Origin: an uncultured Pelagibacteraceae bacterium
GTDB taxonomy: Bacteria; Pseudomonadota; Alphaproteobacteria; Pelagibacterales; Pelagibacteraceae
DNA length: 38,700 nt
Direction: 5' to 3'
Assembly (NCBI GenBank): GCA_902590285.1
Contig: CACIWE010000006.1
Location: forward strand, 1 to 38,700
Position numbers and translations under genes: made by a program. Below the pieces are notes generated by a model. It saw only the letters and a program-made list of their open reading frames with translations, was not told the DNA's origin and searched no databases. Shown here piece by piece: positions 18,723 through 28,801 of this stretch. How positions within the stretch are numbered: the first letter of the stretch is position 1; the number at the start of each line of letters is the position of its first letter.

Positions 18723-19770
18723 TTATTATCTTGATCTTGCTTTTCAAACTGCAGAAAGTAATATTGGTCAAACAAAAATCAATCCATCAGTTGGAAGTGT
18801 AGTAGTTAAGAACAATACAGTCATTTCATCAGGTGTAACATCAATTAATGGAAGACCTCATTCTGAATTTAATGCTTTAAAAAAATTAAAAAATTGTGCT
18901 GGAGCTTCTTTGTATACAACATTAGAACCTTGTACTCACTTCGGAAAAACACCCCCATGTGTAAATATTATTTTAAAAAAAAAAATCAAAAGTGTTTATT
19001 ATGCTTTTGATGACCCTGATTTAAGAACCTTTAATAAAGCAAAAAAAATATTAAATTTAAATGGTGTAAAATGTAAAAAATACCGCTCAAAAAAATATCA
19101 TAAATTTTACAAGAGTTATTTTTTAAATAAAAAACTATCTATTCCATTCGTTACGGCTAAAATTGCAATATCTAAAGATTATTTTACTTCAAGTAAAAAG
19201 AATAAATGGATAACAAATAATTTTTCAAGAAAAATTTCCCACCTGTTAAGAAACAAACATGATTGTATTATATCAACCTCTAGAACAATTAACGTCGATA
19301 ATTCTTTGCTAAATTGTAGAATTGAAGGTTTAAACAATAGTAAACCTGATTTATTTATTCTTGACCAAAATTTAAAACTTAAAAAAAAACTTTCTCTAAA
19401 TAAATTGTTAAAAAAAAGAAAAACTTACTTAATAACAAATAAAGATAACCTAAAAAAAACCATTTACTATAGGAAAAAGGGATATAAAATTATATTGACA
19501 GATAATTTATCAATCAAAAATAATTTTTATTTACTTTTAAAAAAAATCTATTCAATGGGTTATTCAAAAATCTTAGTCGAAACAGGTTTAACATTTTTAA
19601 ACAATTTGTTAAAAAAAAGATTAATAAACGAATTGTATATATTCAAAAGTAATAACAAATTAGGAATAAATGGTTTTAATAATGACTCTGTTAAATATTT
19701 AAGAAAAATTTCACCTAAAATACTAACAATAAATCTAAATGGTGATAAACTTTTAAAAAAAGAATTTTAA
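18706..19770 (+). CDS. ribD: Riboflavin biosynthesis protein RibD (deaminase/reductase)
   Basis: [44 protein letters not shown]; reductase domain downstream. Confidence 0.92.
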   Translation: MTKNHNYYLDLAFQTAESNIGQTKINPSVGSVVVKNNTVISSGVTSINGRPHSEFNALKKLKNCAGASLYTTLEPCTHFGKTPPCVNIILKKKIKSVYYAFDDPDLRTFNKAKKILNLNGVKCKKYRSKKYHKFYKSYFLNKKLSIPFVTAKIAISKDYFTSSKKNKWITNNFSRKISHLLRNKHDCIISTSRTINVDNSLLNCRIEGLNNSKPDLFILDQNLKLKKKLSLNKLLKKRKTYLITNKDNLKKTIYYRKKGYKIILTDNLSIKNNFYLLLKKIYSMGYSKILVETGLTFLNNLLKKRLINELYIFKSNNKLGINGFNNDSVKYLRKISPKILTINLNGDKLLKKEF

Positions 19771-19772
19771 TT

Positions 19773-20360
19773 ATGTTTAACGGAATAATATTTAATACAG
19801 GTAAAGTAAAAATTATTAAAAAAAATAAAAAAAGTATTTATGTTGGTATTCAAACGAAAATAAAATTTAATAATGAAGATCTGGGATCGTCAATATGTTG
19901 TGATGGTGTTTGTTTAACTATTGAAAGAATTTATAAAGATAAAATTTTTTTTTATATTTCTAATGAAACATTAAAAAGGTCAAATTTTAAGAATTTAAAA
20001 ATAAATCAAATTATTAATTTAGAAAAATCCTTAACTTATGGACAAAACATATCTGGACATTTTATTCAAGGCCATGTTGATACTGTGGCCATTGTTAAAA
20101 AGATAATTATTATTGATAAATCTTGGGTAATTAGGTTTAAAATTTCTGATAAAAAATTTATAAAATATTTAACCGAAAAAGCCTCTATATCAGTAAATGG
20201 TATATCTCTTACTATTTCAAAAATTAATAAATATTTTTTTGAAATTAATGTTATTCCTCATACTTTAAAATTAACTAATTTAATGAATCTTAAGATAAAT
20301 AATGTTGTTAATGTAGAGTTAGATATACTTAGTAAATATATATATAAATATTCAAATTAA
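19773..20360 (+). CDS. ribE: Riboflavin synthase alpha chain
   Basis: MFNGIIFNTGKV, SICCDGVCLTIE, GQNISGHFIQGHVDTVA, SVNGISLTI, NVIPHTLKLTNL. Confidence 0.94.
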   Translation: MFNGIIFNTGKVKIIKKNKKSIYVGIQTKIKFNNEDLGSSICCDGVCLTIERIYKDKIFFYISNETLKRSNFKNLKINQIINLEKSLTYGQNISGHFIQGHVDTVAIVKKIIIIDKSWVIRFKISDKKFIKYLTEKASISVNGISLTISKINKYFFEINVIPHTLKLTNLMNLKINNVVNVELDILSKYIYKYSN

Positions 20361-21415
20361 TGAATAAAAATAAATTTTCAAAAATTTCATCAATAATTAA
20401 TGATGCTAAGAAAGGTAAAATGTTTATCTTAGTTGATGACAAGAATAGAGAAAATGAAGGTGATTTAGTTATACCTGCCTCTAAATGTAATTCTAAAAGT
20501 ATAAATTTTATGGCAAAACATGGTAGAGGTTTAATTTGTTTAGCTTTAACAAAAAAACAAGTTGATAAACTAAAATTACCATTAATGTCACCAGTTAATA
20601 AATCCAGGATGCAAACTGCATTCACTGTCTCAATTGAAGCAAAAAAAGGTATAACAACCGGTATATCAGCACATGATAGATCAAGAACAATTAAAACTGC
20701 AATCAATCCGAATGTAAAAAAAAACGAAATTGTTTCTCCAGGTCATGTTTTTCCACTTGTAGCTAGAAGTGGCGGTGTATTGGAAAGAGCAGGTCACACA
20801 GAGGCTTCGGTGGACATATCAAAATTATCTAAATTAAACCAAAGCTCTGTAATATGTGAGGTGATGAATGAAGATGGCAGGATGGCAAGATTAAATGATT
20901 TATTTAAATTTTCAAAAAAACACAAAATTAAACTTGCTTCAATCGAAGACCTGATATCGTATCGATTAAAATATGAAAAATTGATTTCAAGATCCAGCTA
21001 TAAAACAATTCAATTTAAAAGTATTGGTAAAATAAATTTTTATAACTACAAAAATACATTAGAAAATAATAAAAATTTTGTCCTTACAAAAGGAAGTTTT
21101 ACTAAAAAAAAACCCATACCGGTTAGAGTTTTATCACTCAAAATAAAAGATAGAAATATTTTTAATAATGTTGAAGTAAAAAAGTCTTTAAGATTTTTAT
21201 CAAAATTTAAAAATTTTTTATTATTAATTATAAATAATAATTCAAATACCTCAGGAGAAAATAATATAAATACATTAAGGTATTATGGAGTTGGTGCTCA
21301 AATAATTAAAGATCTTAATGTTAAAAGTATGATATTAATTTCAAGAAGTAAAAAAAAAATTATTGGTTTAGAGGGTTTCGGTCTTAAAATTAAAAAACAA
21401 ATTATAATAAAATGA
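20360..21415 (+). CDS. ribB: 3,4-dihydroxy-2-butanone-4-phosphate synthase with degenerate GTP cyclohydrolase II-like C-terminal domain (RibBX-type)
   Basis: MFILVDDKNRENEGDLVIPA, FMAKHGRGLICLAL, GHVFPLVARSGGVLERAGHTEASVD. The C-terminal half lacks the Cys-rich GCHII motif. Confidence 0.92.
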   Translation: MNKNKFSKISSIINDAKKGKMFILVDDKNRENEGDLVIPASKCNSKSINFMAKHGRGLICLALTKKQVDKLKLPLMSPVNKSRMQTAFTVSIEAKKGITTGISAHDRSRTIKTAINPNVKKNEIVSPGHVFPLVARSGGVLERAGHTEASVDISKLSKLNQSSVICEVMNEDGRMARLNDLFKFSKKHKIKLASIEDLISYRLKYEKLISRSSYKTIQFKSIGKINFYNYKNTLENNKNFVLTKGSFTKKKPIPVRVLSLKIKDRNIFNNVEVKKSLRFLSKFKNFLLLIINNNSNTSGENNINTLRYYGVGAQIIKDLNVKSMILISRSKKKIIGLEGFGLKIKKQIIIK

Positions 21416-21840
21416 AAAAAATTTTAATTGTAAATTCAAATTATTATAAAAGTATATCAAATAACCTAGTTTCATGTGCTAAGAAAGATTTAAAAAAGGA
21501 AAAATTCCGAATTAGTATTCTAGATGTCCCAGGTGTTTTTGAAATACCTTTCGCTATAAAAAAAAATATTAAAAAATTTGATGGGTTCATTGCATTAGGC
21601 TGTGTCATCAAAGGTGAAACCCCTCACTTTGACTTAATATGTTCTTCAACGTTTAATGCAATTTTAACCTTAACTATTAATTTTAATAAACCTATTGGGA
21701 ATGGTATTATTACTGCTATAAATCTGAAACAAGCTTACCAAAGAAGTAAAAAAAATTTAAGCAGCAAAAAACCTAACAAAGGGTCAGAAGCTGCAAAAGC
21801 ATTAATATCAATTTTTAAAAATGGAACTAAAAAAATTTAA
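21412..21840 (+). CDS. ribH: 6,7-dimethyl-8-ribityllumazine synthase
   Basis: DVPGVFEIPFAIKK, GFIALGCVIKGETPHFDLIC, PIGNGIITA, KGSEAAKALI. Confidence 0.95.
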   Translation: MKKILIVNSNYYKSISNNLVSCAKKDLKKEKFRISILDVPGVFEIPFAIKKNIKKFDGFIALGCVIKGETPHFDLICSSTFNAILTLTINFNKPIGNGIITAINLKQAYQRSKKNLSSKKPNKGSEAAKALISIFKNGTKKI

Positions 21841-22222
21841 GAATTCATCCCCACGAATTAAAGTTATTCAAAAACTATACAATTCTTTAATGAATTCAGA
21901 TGCTCAAATTGAATACCCAAAAAGTCATTATAAAAAATATATTAAAGATATAGTTACAGGTACATTAGAAAGATCTGATTTAATCGAAGAAACTATAAAA
22001 TCCCATTTATCTGAAGATATAGACTTATCTAAAACGGATAAACTTTTAAAAATTATAATATTTGCGGCTATTTTTGAGCTAATGTTTAAACATAATACTC
22101 CAAAAAAAGTAGTTATTAGTGAATATTTACAAGCTTCAGAGCATTTTTTGGAAAAAATCCAAATTGGTTATTTAAATGCTATATTAGATAAAATAGCTAA
22201 AGTACTCAGAAAAGATGAGTAA
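21821..22222 (+). CDS. nusB: Transcription antitermination factor NusB
   Basis: C-terminal LLKIIIFAAIFELMFKHNTPKKVVISEYLQASEHF...GYLNAILDKIAK; position after ribH. Confidence 0.9.
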   Translation: MELKKFKNSSPRIKVIQKLYNSLMNSDAQIEYPKSHYKKYIKDIVTGTLERSDLIEETIKSHLSEDIDLSKTDKLLKIIIFAAIFELMFKHNTPKKVVISEYLQASEHFLEKIQIGYLNAILDKIAKVLRKDE

Positions 22223-22295
22223 AATTTATGATTTTAAGAAGTTTAGCTTGCGTTTTTAATATTAATTTGGCATCTATGCGCTTTATATAAACTTA

Positions 22296-24398
22296 ATGAC
22301 AAATTATTTAGAATTACTATACCTAATTTCTTTTATTGGCGTATTAGCTGTAGCCTATAGTTATTTATTATCCGGTCAGATTATATCCTCAAGCGCAGGA
22401 AATGTTAAAATGCAAGAAATAGCAGAAGCAATACAAATAGGCGCTAAAGCTTACTTAAATAGGCAATACAAAACTATTGCTATAGTTGGAGTCATTGTTT
22501 TAGCTATAGTAACTTATTTTTTTAGCTATCTAGTAGGTATAGGATATTTTATTGGGGCTTTTTTATCTGGGGTTGCTGGGTACGTTGGTATGCTTATTTC
22601 TGTAAAGGCAAATGTTCGTACTGCTGAAGCTGCAAGGCATAGTTTACAATCTGGTTTAACTATCGCCTTTAAATCTGGAGCAATAACTGGTTTATTAGTT
22701 GCTGGCTTAGCTTTACTCGCAATAACTTTCTATTATATTATTTTAATTAATTTAGGCGTTGATAGTAGAGAAATTATAAATGCCTTAGTTGCACTAGGAT
22801 TTGGTGCCTCACTCATTTCAATTTTTGCAAGGTTAGGTGGAGGGATTTTTACTAAAGGTGCTGATGTAGGTGCTGATTTAGTTGGTAAAGTTGAAGCAGG
22901 TATTCCTGAGGATGATCCGAGAAATCCTGCAGTTATTGCAGATAATGTTGGTGATAATGTTGGTGATTGTGCAGGTATGGCTGCCGATCTATTTGAGACA
23001 TATGCTGTAACAATCGTAGCTACAATGGTCTTATCCTCAATTTTTTTTCCATCTGATTATAATTTAATGGTTTACCCTTTAGCAATTGGTGGTTCTTGTA
23101 TAATCACCTCGATTATAGGAACTTGGTTTGTTAAACTTGGTAAAAGTAAAAATATAATGGGTGCTCTGTACAAAGGTTTTATTGTTACAGCTATCACATC
23201 GCTTTTAATATTATATCCAGTGACAAATTCTATTGTTGGTCTTACAGATAGTTATAGTAATAGTGGAAAAACTTTTAGTGGATTAGATTTATATATTTGC
23301 GGAGTTGTAGGTTTTATAATCACAGGTTTGTTAATCTGGATTACTGAATACTACACAGGTACGAATTATAGACCAGTAAAATCTGTAGCTCAATCCTCAA
23401 CAACTGGACATGGCACGAATGTTATTCAAGGTCTTGCTATTTCAATGGAAGCAACAGCGATACCAGCTTTAATTATTGTTGCTGGAATTTTGTTTACTAA
23501 TGGACTTGCAGGTTTATATGGAATTGCTATTGCAGTTACTGCTATGTTAGCTCTAACTGGAATGGTCGTAGCTTTAGATGCATATGGTCCTGTAACCGAT
23601 AATGCTGGTGGTATAGCAGAAATGTCTAAGCTACCTAAAAATGTGAGAAAAACAACAGATGCACTTGATGCAGTTGGAAACACAACTAAAGCAGTTACGA
23701 AAGGCTATGCAATTGGTTCAGCTGGATTAGGAGCTTTAGTTTTATTTGCTGCATACACAGAAGATATAAAGTATTTTTCAACAGTTAATGGTTCAGCCTT
23801 AGAAGGAGTAACTGTAACTTTTGATTTATCAAACCCATTTGTAGTAGCTGGTTTACTAATTGGTGGAATGTTACCTTATCTGTTCGGATCAATGGGAATG
23901 CAAGCAGTCGGCAGAGCTGGTGGCTCAGTTGTTGTAGAGGTAAGAAGACAATTTAAAAAGATACCCGGTATTATGAAAGGTAAACGAAAACCAGATTACG
24001 GTAAACTAGTAGATTTATTAACCAAGGCTGCGATTAAAGAAATGATTATTCCATCTCTTTTACCTGTTTTGTCTCCAGTAGTATTATATTTTATTATTTT
24101 ACAAATCGGCGGCATGGAAGCTGCCCTCTCTTCTTTAGGGGCAATGTTGTTAGGAGTAATTATAACCGGTTTATTTGTTGCCGTTTCAATGACAGCTGGT
24201 GGTGGTGCTTGGGATAACGCTAAAAAATATATTGAGGATGGAAATTTTGGAGGAAAAGGTTCTGAGGCACATAAGTCTGCGGTGACAGGGGATACAGTTG
24301 GTGATCCTTATAAAGATACGGCTGGTCCAGCTGTAAACCCAATGATAAAAATTACAAATATTGTAGCTTTACTATTATTAGCTGTAATCGCTCACTAG
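22296..24398 (+). CDS. hppA: Membrane-bound H+-translocating pyrophosphatase, K+-independent type
   Basis: [68 protein letters not shown] (Lys in GNTTKA suggests the K+-independent class). Confidence 0.97.
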   Translation: MTNYLELLYLISFIGVLAVAYSYLLSGQIISSSAGNVKMQEIAEAIQIGAKAYLNRQYKTIAIVGVIVLAIVTYFFSYLVGIGYFIGAFLSGVAGYVGMLISVKANVRTAEAARHSLQSGLTIAFKSGAITGLLVAGLALLAITFYYIILINLGVDSREIINALVALGFGASLISIFARLGGGIFTKGADVGADLVGKVEAGIPEDDPRNPAVIADNVGDNVGDCAGMAADLFETYAVTIVATMVLSSIFFPSDYNLMVYPLAIGGSCIITSIIGTWFVKLGKSKNIMGALYKGFIVTAITSLLILYPVTNSIVGLTDSYSNSGKTFSGLDLYICGVVGFIITGLLIWITEYYTGTNYRPVKSVAQSSTTGHGTNVIQGLAISMEATAIPALIIVAGILFTNGLAGLYGIAIAVTAMLALTGMVVALDAYGPVTDNAGGIAEMSKLPKNVRKTTDALDAVGNTTKAVTKGYAIGSAGLGALVLFAAYTEDIKYFSTVNGSALEGVTVTFDLSNPFVVAGLLIGGMLPYLFGSMGMQAVGRAGGSVVVEVRRQFKKIPGIMKGKRKPDYGKLVDLLTKAAIKEMIIPSLLPVLSPVVLYFIILQIGGMEAALSSLGAMLLGVIITGLFVAVSMTAGGGAWDNAKKYIEDGNFGGKGSEAHKSAVTGDTVGDPYKDTAGPAVNPMIKITNIVALLLLAVIAH

Positions 24399-24400
24399 GT

Positions 24401-24865
24401 TTATCTATTACCATACATTTTAGCTCTAATACTAGATAAAAAAGATTGAACAAAACTTTTTTTAGTTAAATTGTTTTCAGTTATTTCCTTTGAAAATGAA
24501 AGTTTTTGAATATCTTCTTTATTTAAAAAATCTTTCTTTGTTAAAATTCCGTATTTATTAAAAGTTAAAACTAAAACATTATTTGTTTTCAAAATATTTC
24601 TACCAAGTTTATGATAAGCTCCTCTTGTAATTACTCTCTCTATATATATCCATTGATCTTCATTTGACACTGAGGTCGCATGGGGTCTACCTACTACTTT
24701 AATTACATCATTTTTATTATTATTTAGCACCTCTAGCTTATTAGCTCTATTTTCCAAAAATAAAATACCATGACTTTTAGATGGCTCTTGTAATTGACAT
24801 CCTAATAAAATAAAAAAAAAGGGATAAATAAAATAATTTTTTAAATGTTTAATATTAAAAAACAT
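24401..24865 (-). CDS. bamE: Outer membrane assembly lipoprotein BamE (SmpA/OmlA family)
   Basis: Lipobox ILLGCQ; NNKNDVIKVVGRPHATSVSNEDQWIYIERV matches the BamE fold pattern. Confidence 0.78.
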   Translation of the reverse strand: MFFNIKHLKNYFIYPFFFILLGCQLQEPSKSHGILFLENRANKLEVLNNNKNDVIKVVGRPHATSVSNEDQWIYIERVITRGAYHKLGRNILKTNNVLVLTFNKYGILTKKDFLNKEDIQKLSFSKEITENNLTKKSFVQSFLSSIRAKMYGNR

Positions 24866-25348
24866 GATAATGATTTGTATAATACATTAATTTCATTATC
24901 TAGAAATATATTTTTCTATAAATCAATCAAGCTCCCTGATATTTTCGAAACACGTATTTATCTAATATTTATTCACTTTTCTATAATGATGATTGTATTT
25001 AAAAATAAAGGAAAAACATTTGAACAAAAAAAATATGATAGTTTATTTCATAACATTGAATATAACTTAAGAGAATTAGGATTCGGAGATGTTTCCGTTA
25101 ATAAAAAAATGAAAGAATTTAATCAAATTTTGTATGATATATTACTTAAAATAAACAAATCAAAAACGACAAATAAAGACGAATTAAAAGTTAATGACAA
25201 ATTAATTCTTAAGTATTTTCCTGAACTTGATGATCAAAAAAGTCCTAAATATAAGCATTTTGAAAAATATTTAACAAATTTTTACAAATTTTGCTTTGAA
25301 ATACCACTTCAAAACATGGTAAGAGAAGCTGTAAATTATAAAGGTTAG
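24845..25348 (+). CDS. Ubiquinol-cytochrome c chaperone (CBP3-like) family protein
   Basis: [25 protein letters not shown]...[29 protein letters not shown]-like pattern; position upstream of rpmF-plsX. Confidence 0.7.
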   Translation: MFNIKKHDNDLYNTLISLSRNIFFYKSIKLPDIFETRIYLIFIHFSIMMIVFKNKGKTFEQKKYDSLFHNIEYNLRELGFGDVSVNKKMKEFNQILYDILLKINKSKTTNKDELKVNDKLILKYFPELDDQKSPKYKHFEKYLTNFYKFCFEIPLQNMVREAVNYKG

Positions 25349-25349
25349 T

Positions 25350-25523
25350 ATGGCAGTACCAAAACGAAAAACATCAGTATCAAAAAAAAGAATGAGAAGA
25401 TCTCATCACAAATTATCTACCGTGAATGTGGTAGAAGACAAAAAAAGTGGTGAATATAAACTTTCACATCATATTGATTTAAAATCAGGCTATTATAACG
25501 GAAAAAAAATTCTAGATATTTAA
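25350..25523 (+). CDS. rpmF: 50S ribosomal protein L32
   Basis: Not in the supplied ORF track. Reads [57 protein letters not shown] (57 aa). Confidence 0.95.
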   Translation: MAVPKRKTSVSKKRMRRSHHKLSTVNVVEDKKSGEYKLSHHIDLKSGYYNGKKILDI

Positions 25524-25533
25524 TTCTTTATTT

Positions 25534-26568
25534 ATGTCAAAAAAAATTTCTATTGCCATAGATGCAATGGGAGGTGATAATTCTCCTTATAAAACATTAG
25601 AAGGTATAAAAATCTTTTTAGATAAAAATAAAGATAAAAATGATTTTATTTTAAATATTTTTGGTAAAGAAGATATTATCAATAAAAAAATTGAAGAATT
25701 TAAAATTAAATCAAACTCCATAAATGTAATTAATTCAAATACTGTTGTTTCGGATGAGGAAACACCAATGACTGCTGTTAAAAGTTCAAAAAATACAAGT
25801 ATGTGGAATTGTATTCAACATCAACTTGAAGGAAAATCTGATATAAGTTTATCAGCAGGCAATACTGGTGTTTTATTGGTAATATCTAGAATGATACTTA
25901 AGATGATGAATGAAGTAAGCAAGCCTGCACTAGCTGGTTTGTGGCCTAACCAAAACGGTATGAATGTTGTTTTAGATTTAGGAGCAAATATTGAATGTAA
26001 TGATGAAAACTTGATTGATTTTGCTGAGTTAGGAGCAGCTCTTTATAAGTCTTTGTTTCCTGAAGAAAAGCCAAAAGTTGCTTTACTTAATGTTGGTTCT
26101 GAGGAAATTAAGGGAACAGAAATGTTAAAAGCAGCATCAAAAAAATTAAAAAATTTATCTAGTGATGATAATTTTATTTATAAAGGTTATATTGAAGGAA
26201 ACAATATTATGAGTGGAGAATCTAATGTCATTATTACAGATGGTTTTACTGGCAATATTGCTTTAAAAACCGCAGAAGGTACTGCGAGATTTATTACCAA
26301 AAATCTTAAAAAGTCTCTTACTGAAAATATCATTACTAAAATTTCTTTAATATTTTCTTATTTTTCTTTGAAACGATTTAGAGACAAGTTGGATCCAAGA
26401 AAGTATAACGGGGCAATTTTTTTAGGCTTAAATGGTCCGGTGGTTAAAAGCCATGGAGGCATAGACTCAATTGGTTTTTATTATTCAATTGATTTATGCT
26501 ATAAAATAATAAAAGGTAATTTAATGTCCCAAATTAAAAAAAATTTAAAACACTCAAAAAGTGTCTAA
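25534..26568 (+). CDS. plsX: Phosphate acyltransferase PlsX
   Basis: IAIDAMGGDNSP, LSAGNTGVLLVIS, VVLDLGANIECN, NVGSEEIKGTEMLK, GFTGNIALKTAEG. Confidence 0.96.
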   Translation: MSKKISIAIDAMGGDNSPYKTLEGIKIFLDKNKDKNDFILNIFGKEDIINKKIEEFKIKSNSINVINSNTVVSDEETPMTAVKSSKNTSMWNCIQHQLEGKSDISLSAGNTGVLLVISRMILKMMNEVSKPALAGLWPNQNGMNVVLDLGANIECNDENLIDFAELGAALYKSLFPEEKPKVALLNVGSEEIKGTEMLKAASKKLKNLSSDDNFIYKGYIEGNNIMSGESNVIITDGFTGNIALKTAEGTARFITKNLKKSLTENIITKISLIFSYFSLKRFRDKLDPRKYNGAIFLGLNGPVVKSHGGIDSIGFYYSIDLCYKIIKGNLMSQIKKNLKHSKSV

Positions 26569-26854
26569 TCATAAACTAAAAAAAAAAGATATAATTAACC
26601 ACCTTAGTAATAAAACCGGTTTTTCAATTAATTTTTCTAAAAAACTTATCAATGATTTAGTGAAAATAATTATTGACAATATTAAAGACGATAATTTTAA
26701 CTTAAAAAATATTGGTAGTTTTAAATTATTAACAAAAAGTGAAAGATTGGGTAGAAATCCAAAAACAGGTGATGAATATATAATTTCTAAAAGAAAGTCA
26801 GTTAGCTTCAATCCTTCAAAAAAAATTTCTAAATATTTAAATAATCTTTTATGA
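26561..26854 (+). CDS. ihfA: IHF/HU family DNA-binding protein (IHF alpha-like)
   Basis: KKDIINHLSNKTGFS...LKNIGSFKLLTKSERLGRNPKTGDEYIISKRKSVSFNPSKK; GTG start; located between plsX and merR. Confidence 0.85.
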   Translation: MSNHKLKKKDIINHLSNKTGFSINFSKKLINDLVKIIIDNIKDDNFNLKNIGSFKLLTKSERLGRNPKTGDEYIISKRKSVSFNPSKKISKYLNNLL

Positions 26855-27231
26855 AAAAATTATTTAATATTACTGAAGTTTCAAGTATTTTAAAATTAAT
26901 CAATCCTAAAAATAACAAACCCCTCAACCATATCTTAAGATATTGGGAAAAAGAATTTAAACAAATTAAGCCAAAAATGATAAATAATCGCAGATATTAT
27001 TCAAATGAACAAATTGAAATTATCAAAATGATTAAATTTTTACTTAAAAATGAAGGGTTAACTATAGCTGGAGTTAAACATTTGCTTAATTCAAAAATAA
27101 ATAAACTTGACGATACTAATATTCATAGTTTAAAAGCTGGTTATTTAAAAGACAGATTAAAATTAAAAAGTAAATTATTGTTAGATAAAATTAAAAAAAT
27201 TAGATCTTATGGCAAAAAAAACACATCTTAA
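26851..27231 (+). CDS. MerR-family transcriptional regulator
   Basis: HILRYWEKEFKQIKPKMINNRRYYSNEQIEIIKMIKFLLKNEGLTIAGVKHLL. Confidence 0.9.
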   Translation: MKKLFNITEVSSILKLINPKNNKPLNHILRYWEKEFKQIKPKMINNRRYYSNEQIEIIKMIKFLLKNEGLTIAGVKHLLNSKINKLDDTNIHSLKAGYLKDRLKLKSKLLLDKIKKIRSYGKKNTS

Positions 27232-27400
27232 AGTTCGAATGGTTCCAGAGAGTAACCCTGATAGTAAGTTCATTTATTATGCCAAAAAACCTACTAAAGG
27301 AGAAAAAGCAAAAGAAAAACTTAAATTGAAAAAATATAATCCGAATACAAGAAAACACGAATATTTTGTCGAAAAAAAACTACCGCCTCATAGTAAATAA
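27209..27400 (+). CDS. rpmG: 50S ribosomal protein L33
   Basis: MAKKTHLKVRMVPE...LKLKKYNPNTRKHEYFVEKKL matches the L33 C-terminal pattern LKKYDPxxRKHVxYxExK. Confidence 0.85.
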   Translation: MAKKTHLKVRMVPESNPDSKFIYYAKKPTKGEKAKEKLKLKKYNPNTRKHEYFVEKKLPPHSK

Positions 27401-27403
27401 CTA

Positions 27404-27682
27404 TTAATTCTTAAAATTTTTAAATTCGTAATCGATGAATGCTTTAATCATTGATTTCCAAATCTTTTGAGTAATTTCTGTATCTATTTTTCTTATCTTG
27501 GATTTTTTTTTAATATTTCTTAAAATTATTGATATTCTTTTTTTGTCAATAATATCTTTTTTGAATTTTTTATTTTTTATAACTAAATCAACAAGTTTTG
27601 TTCGTTTTTTGATAATCTCTAATAATTTGTTATCTAATTTATCTAATTCTTTTCTTATTTTAAGTATATTTTTATTTACCAT
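27404..27682 (-). CDS. Chorismate mutase (AroQ type)
   Basis: IRKELDKLDNKLLEIIKKRTKLVDLVIKNKK...DKKRISIILRNI; 92 aa all-helical. Confidence 0.82.
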   Translation of the reverse strand: MVNKNILKIRKELDKLDNKLLEIIKKRTKLVDLVIKNKKFKKDIIDKKRISIILRNIKKKSKIRKIDTEITQKIWKSMIKAFIDYEFKNFKN

Positions 27683-27733
27683 AGCGACAATATTAAAATT
27701 TAAGATTGTTAAATTAAATATATATTACATTTC

Positions 27734-28759
27734 ATGATAGCAAACGAGAAAAAAATAAATAGATTATTTCTTAATTGGTTAATTTTATCTTTAATAATTG
27801 TATATTTTATAATTATTGTTGGAGGCCTGACTAGATTAACTAATTCTGGATTGTCTATTACTGAATGGGAATTATTTAAAGGAATTTTACCTCCTATAAA
27901 TCAGAATACATGGAATTCTTATTTCAATTTATATAAAGAAATTCCGCAATATAGATTATTAAATTTCAATATGACACTTGAAGAATTTAAAATTATTTTT
28001 TATTGGGAATATTTTCATCGAATGCTAGCAAGAATTATAGGTATATTTTTTTTAATACCATTAATATTTTTTTATCTAAGTAAAAAAATTGATAAAGATT
28101 ATATTAGAATTTGTTTTTTTATTTTTTGTTTAATTATTGTCCAAGGTATTATCGGTTGGTTTATGGTTCAAAGTGGTCTAGTTAACGATGTAACTGTAAG
28201 CCACTATAGATTATCTATACACTTAAGCACTGCTATGGTCATTATATCACTAATATTTTGGCTAATAATAAATATTAAATTAAATAAAAAAAAAATTTTC
28301 TTTAGCTTTTCTTTTGAAAATTTACCATTTCAATTTTTGTTATTATTAATTTTTTTTCAAGTGATTGTAGGTGCTTTTGTATCAGGCTTAGATGCAGGTA
28401 AAATTTATCCTACTTGGCCTAAAATGGGTGATACATTTATTCCAAATGATTTATATTTTAAAAGTATTAGTGATTTTTTCAACTTTGATAATCATTCATT
28501 AGTACAATTTTATCACAGGAGTTTAGCTTATATAATTTTATTTTATGTCCTTATATTGACATTTTTTATATATGAAAAAAAATTAGTTAATTTGTTCAAG
28601 CCAGTGAAAATATTAATATCTATTTTGTTATTACAAGGATTTTTGGGTATATTTACTTTAGTAAGTGGTCTAAATATTTTTTTAGCGTCCGCGCATCAAA
28701 TTACAAGCGTCTTATTAGTTTTTAGCGCTTTAAATCTATATTATTTAAGAACTAAATAA
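27734..28759 (+). CDS. ctaA: Heme A synthase (CtaA/COX15)
   Basis: GGLTRLTNSGLSITEWELFKGILPPINQNTW, EYFHRMLARIIG, VSHYRLSIHLSTA, VIVGAFVSGLDAGKIYPTWPKMGDTFIP, QFYHRSLAY, HQITSVLLV. Confidence 0.95.
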   Translation: MIANEKKINRLFLNWLILSLIIVYFIIIVGGLTRLTNSGLSITEWELFKGILPPINQNTWNSYFNLYKEIPQYRLLNFNMTLEEFKIIFYWEYFHRMLARIIGIFFLIPLIFFYLSKKIDKDYIRICFFIFCLIIVQGIIGWFMVQSGLVNDVTVSHYRLSIHLSTAMVIISLIFWLIINIKLNKKKIFFSFSFENLPFQFLLLLIFFQVIVGAFVSGLDAGKIYPTWPKMGDTFIPNDLYFKSISDFFNFDNHSLVQFYHRSLAYIILFYVLILTFFIYEKKLVNLFKPVKILISILLLQGFLGIFTLVSGLNIFLASAHQITSVLLVFSALNLYYLRTK

Positions 28760-28801
28760 ATTGACTTTACAACTTAATCTTTGTATTTATCGCCCATCAT
28801 T

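Noticed and set aside
22248-22290. Possible hppA promoter and ATTAATATTAAT palindrome
   Set aside because: No -35/-10 pair with acceptable spacing; AT palindromes are frequent at this composition.
24794-24828. Perfect TTGACA (24794-24799) as -35 for the CBP3-like gene
   Set aside because: No -10 at 16-19 nt spacing (GATAAA is 23 nt away), and on the other strand these bases encode the bamE lipobox Cys-Gln codons.
27232-27255. GTTC-N5-GTTC near the rpmG start as another SOS box
   Set aside because: Spacing is 5, not 7, and it lies within rpmG coding sequence.
27498-27737. 79-aa plus ORF opposite chorismate mutase
   Set aside because: Phe/Ile-rich translation is the reverse of a Lys-rich coding strand; the chorismate mutase frame is the better supported.
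28781-28801. TTG start for L13 (MYLSPII extension)
   Set aside because: ATG at 28802 gives the expected L13 N-terminus.
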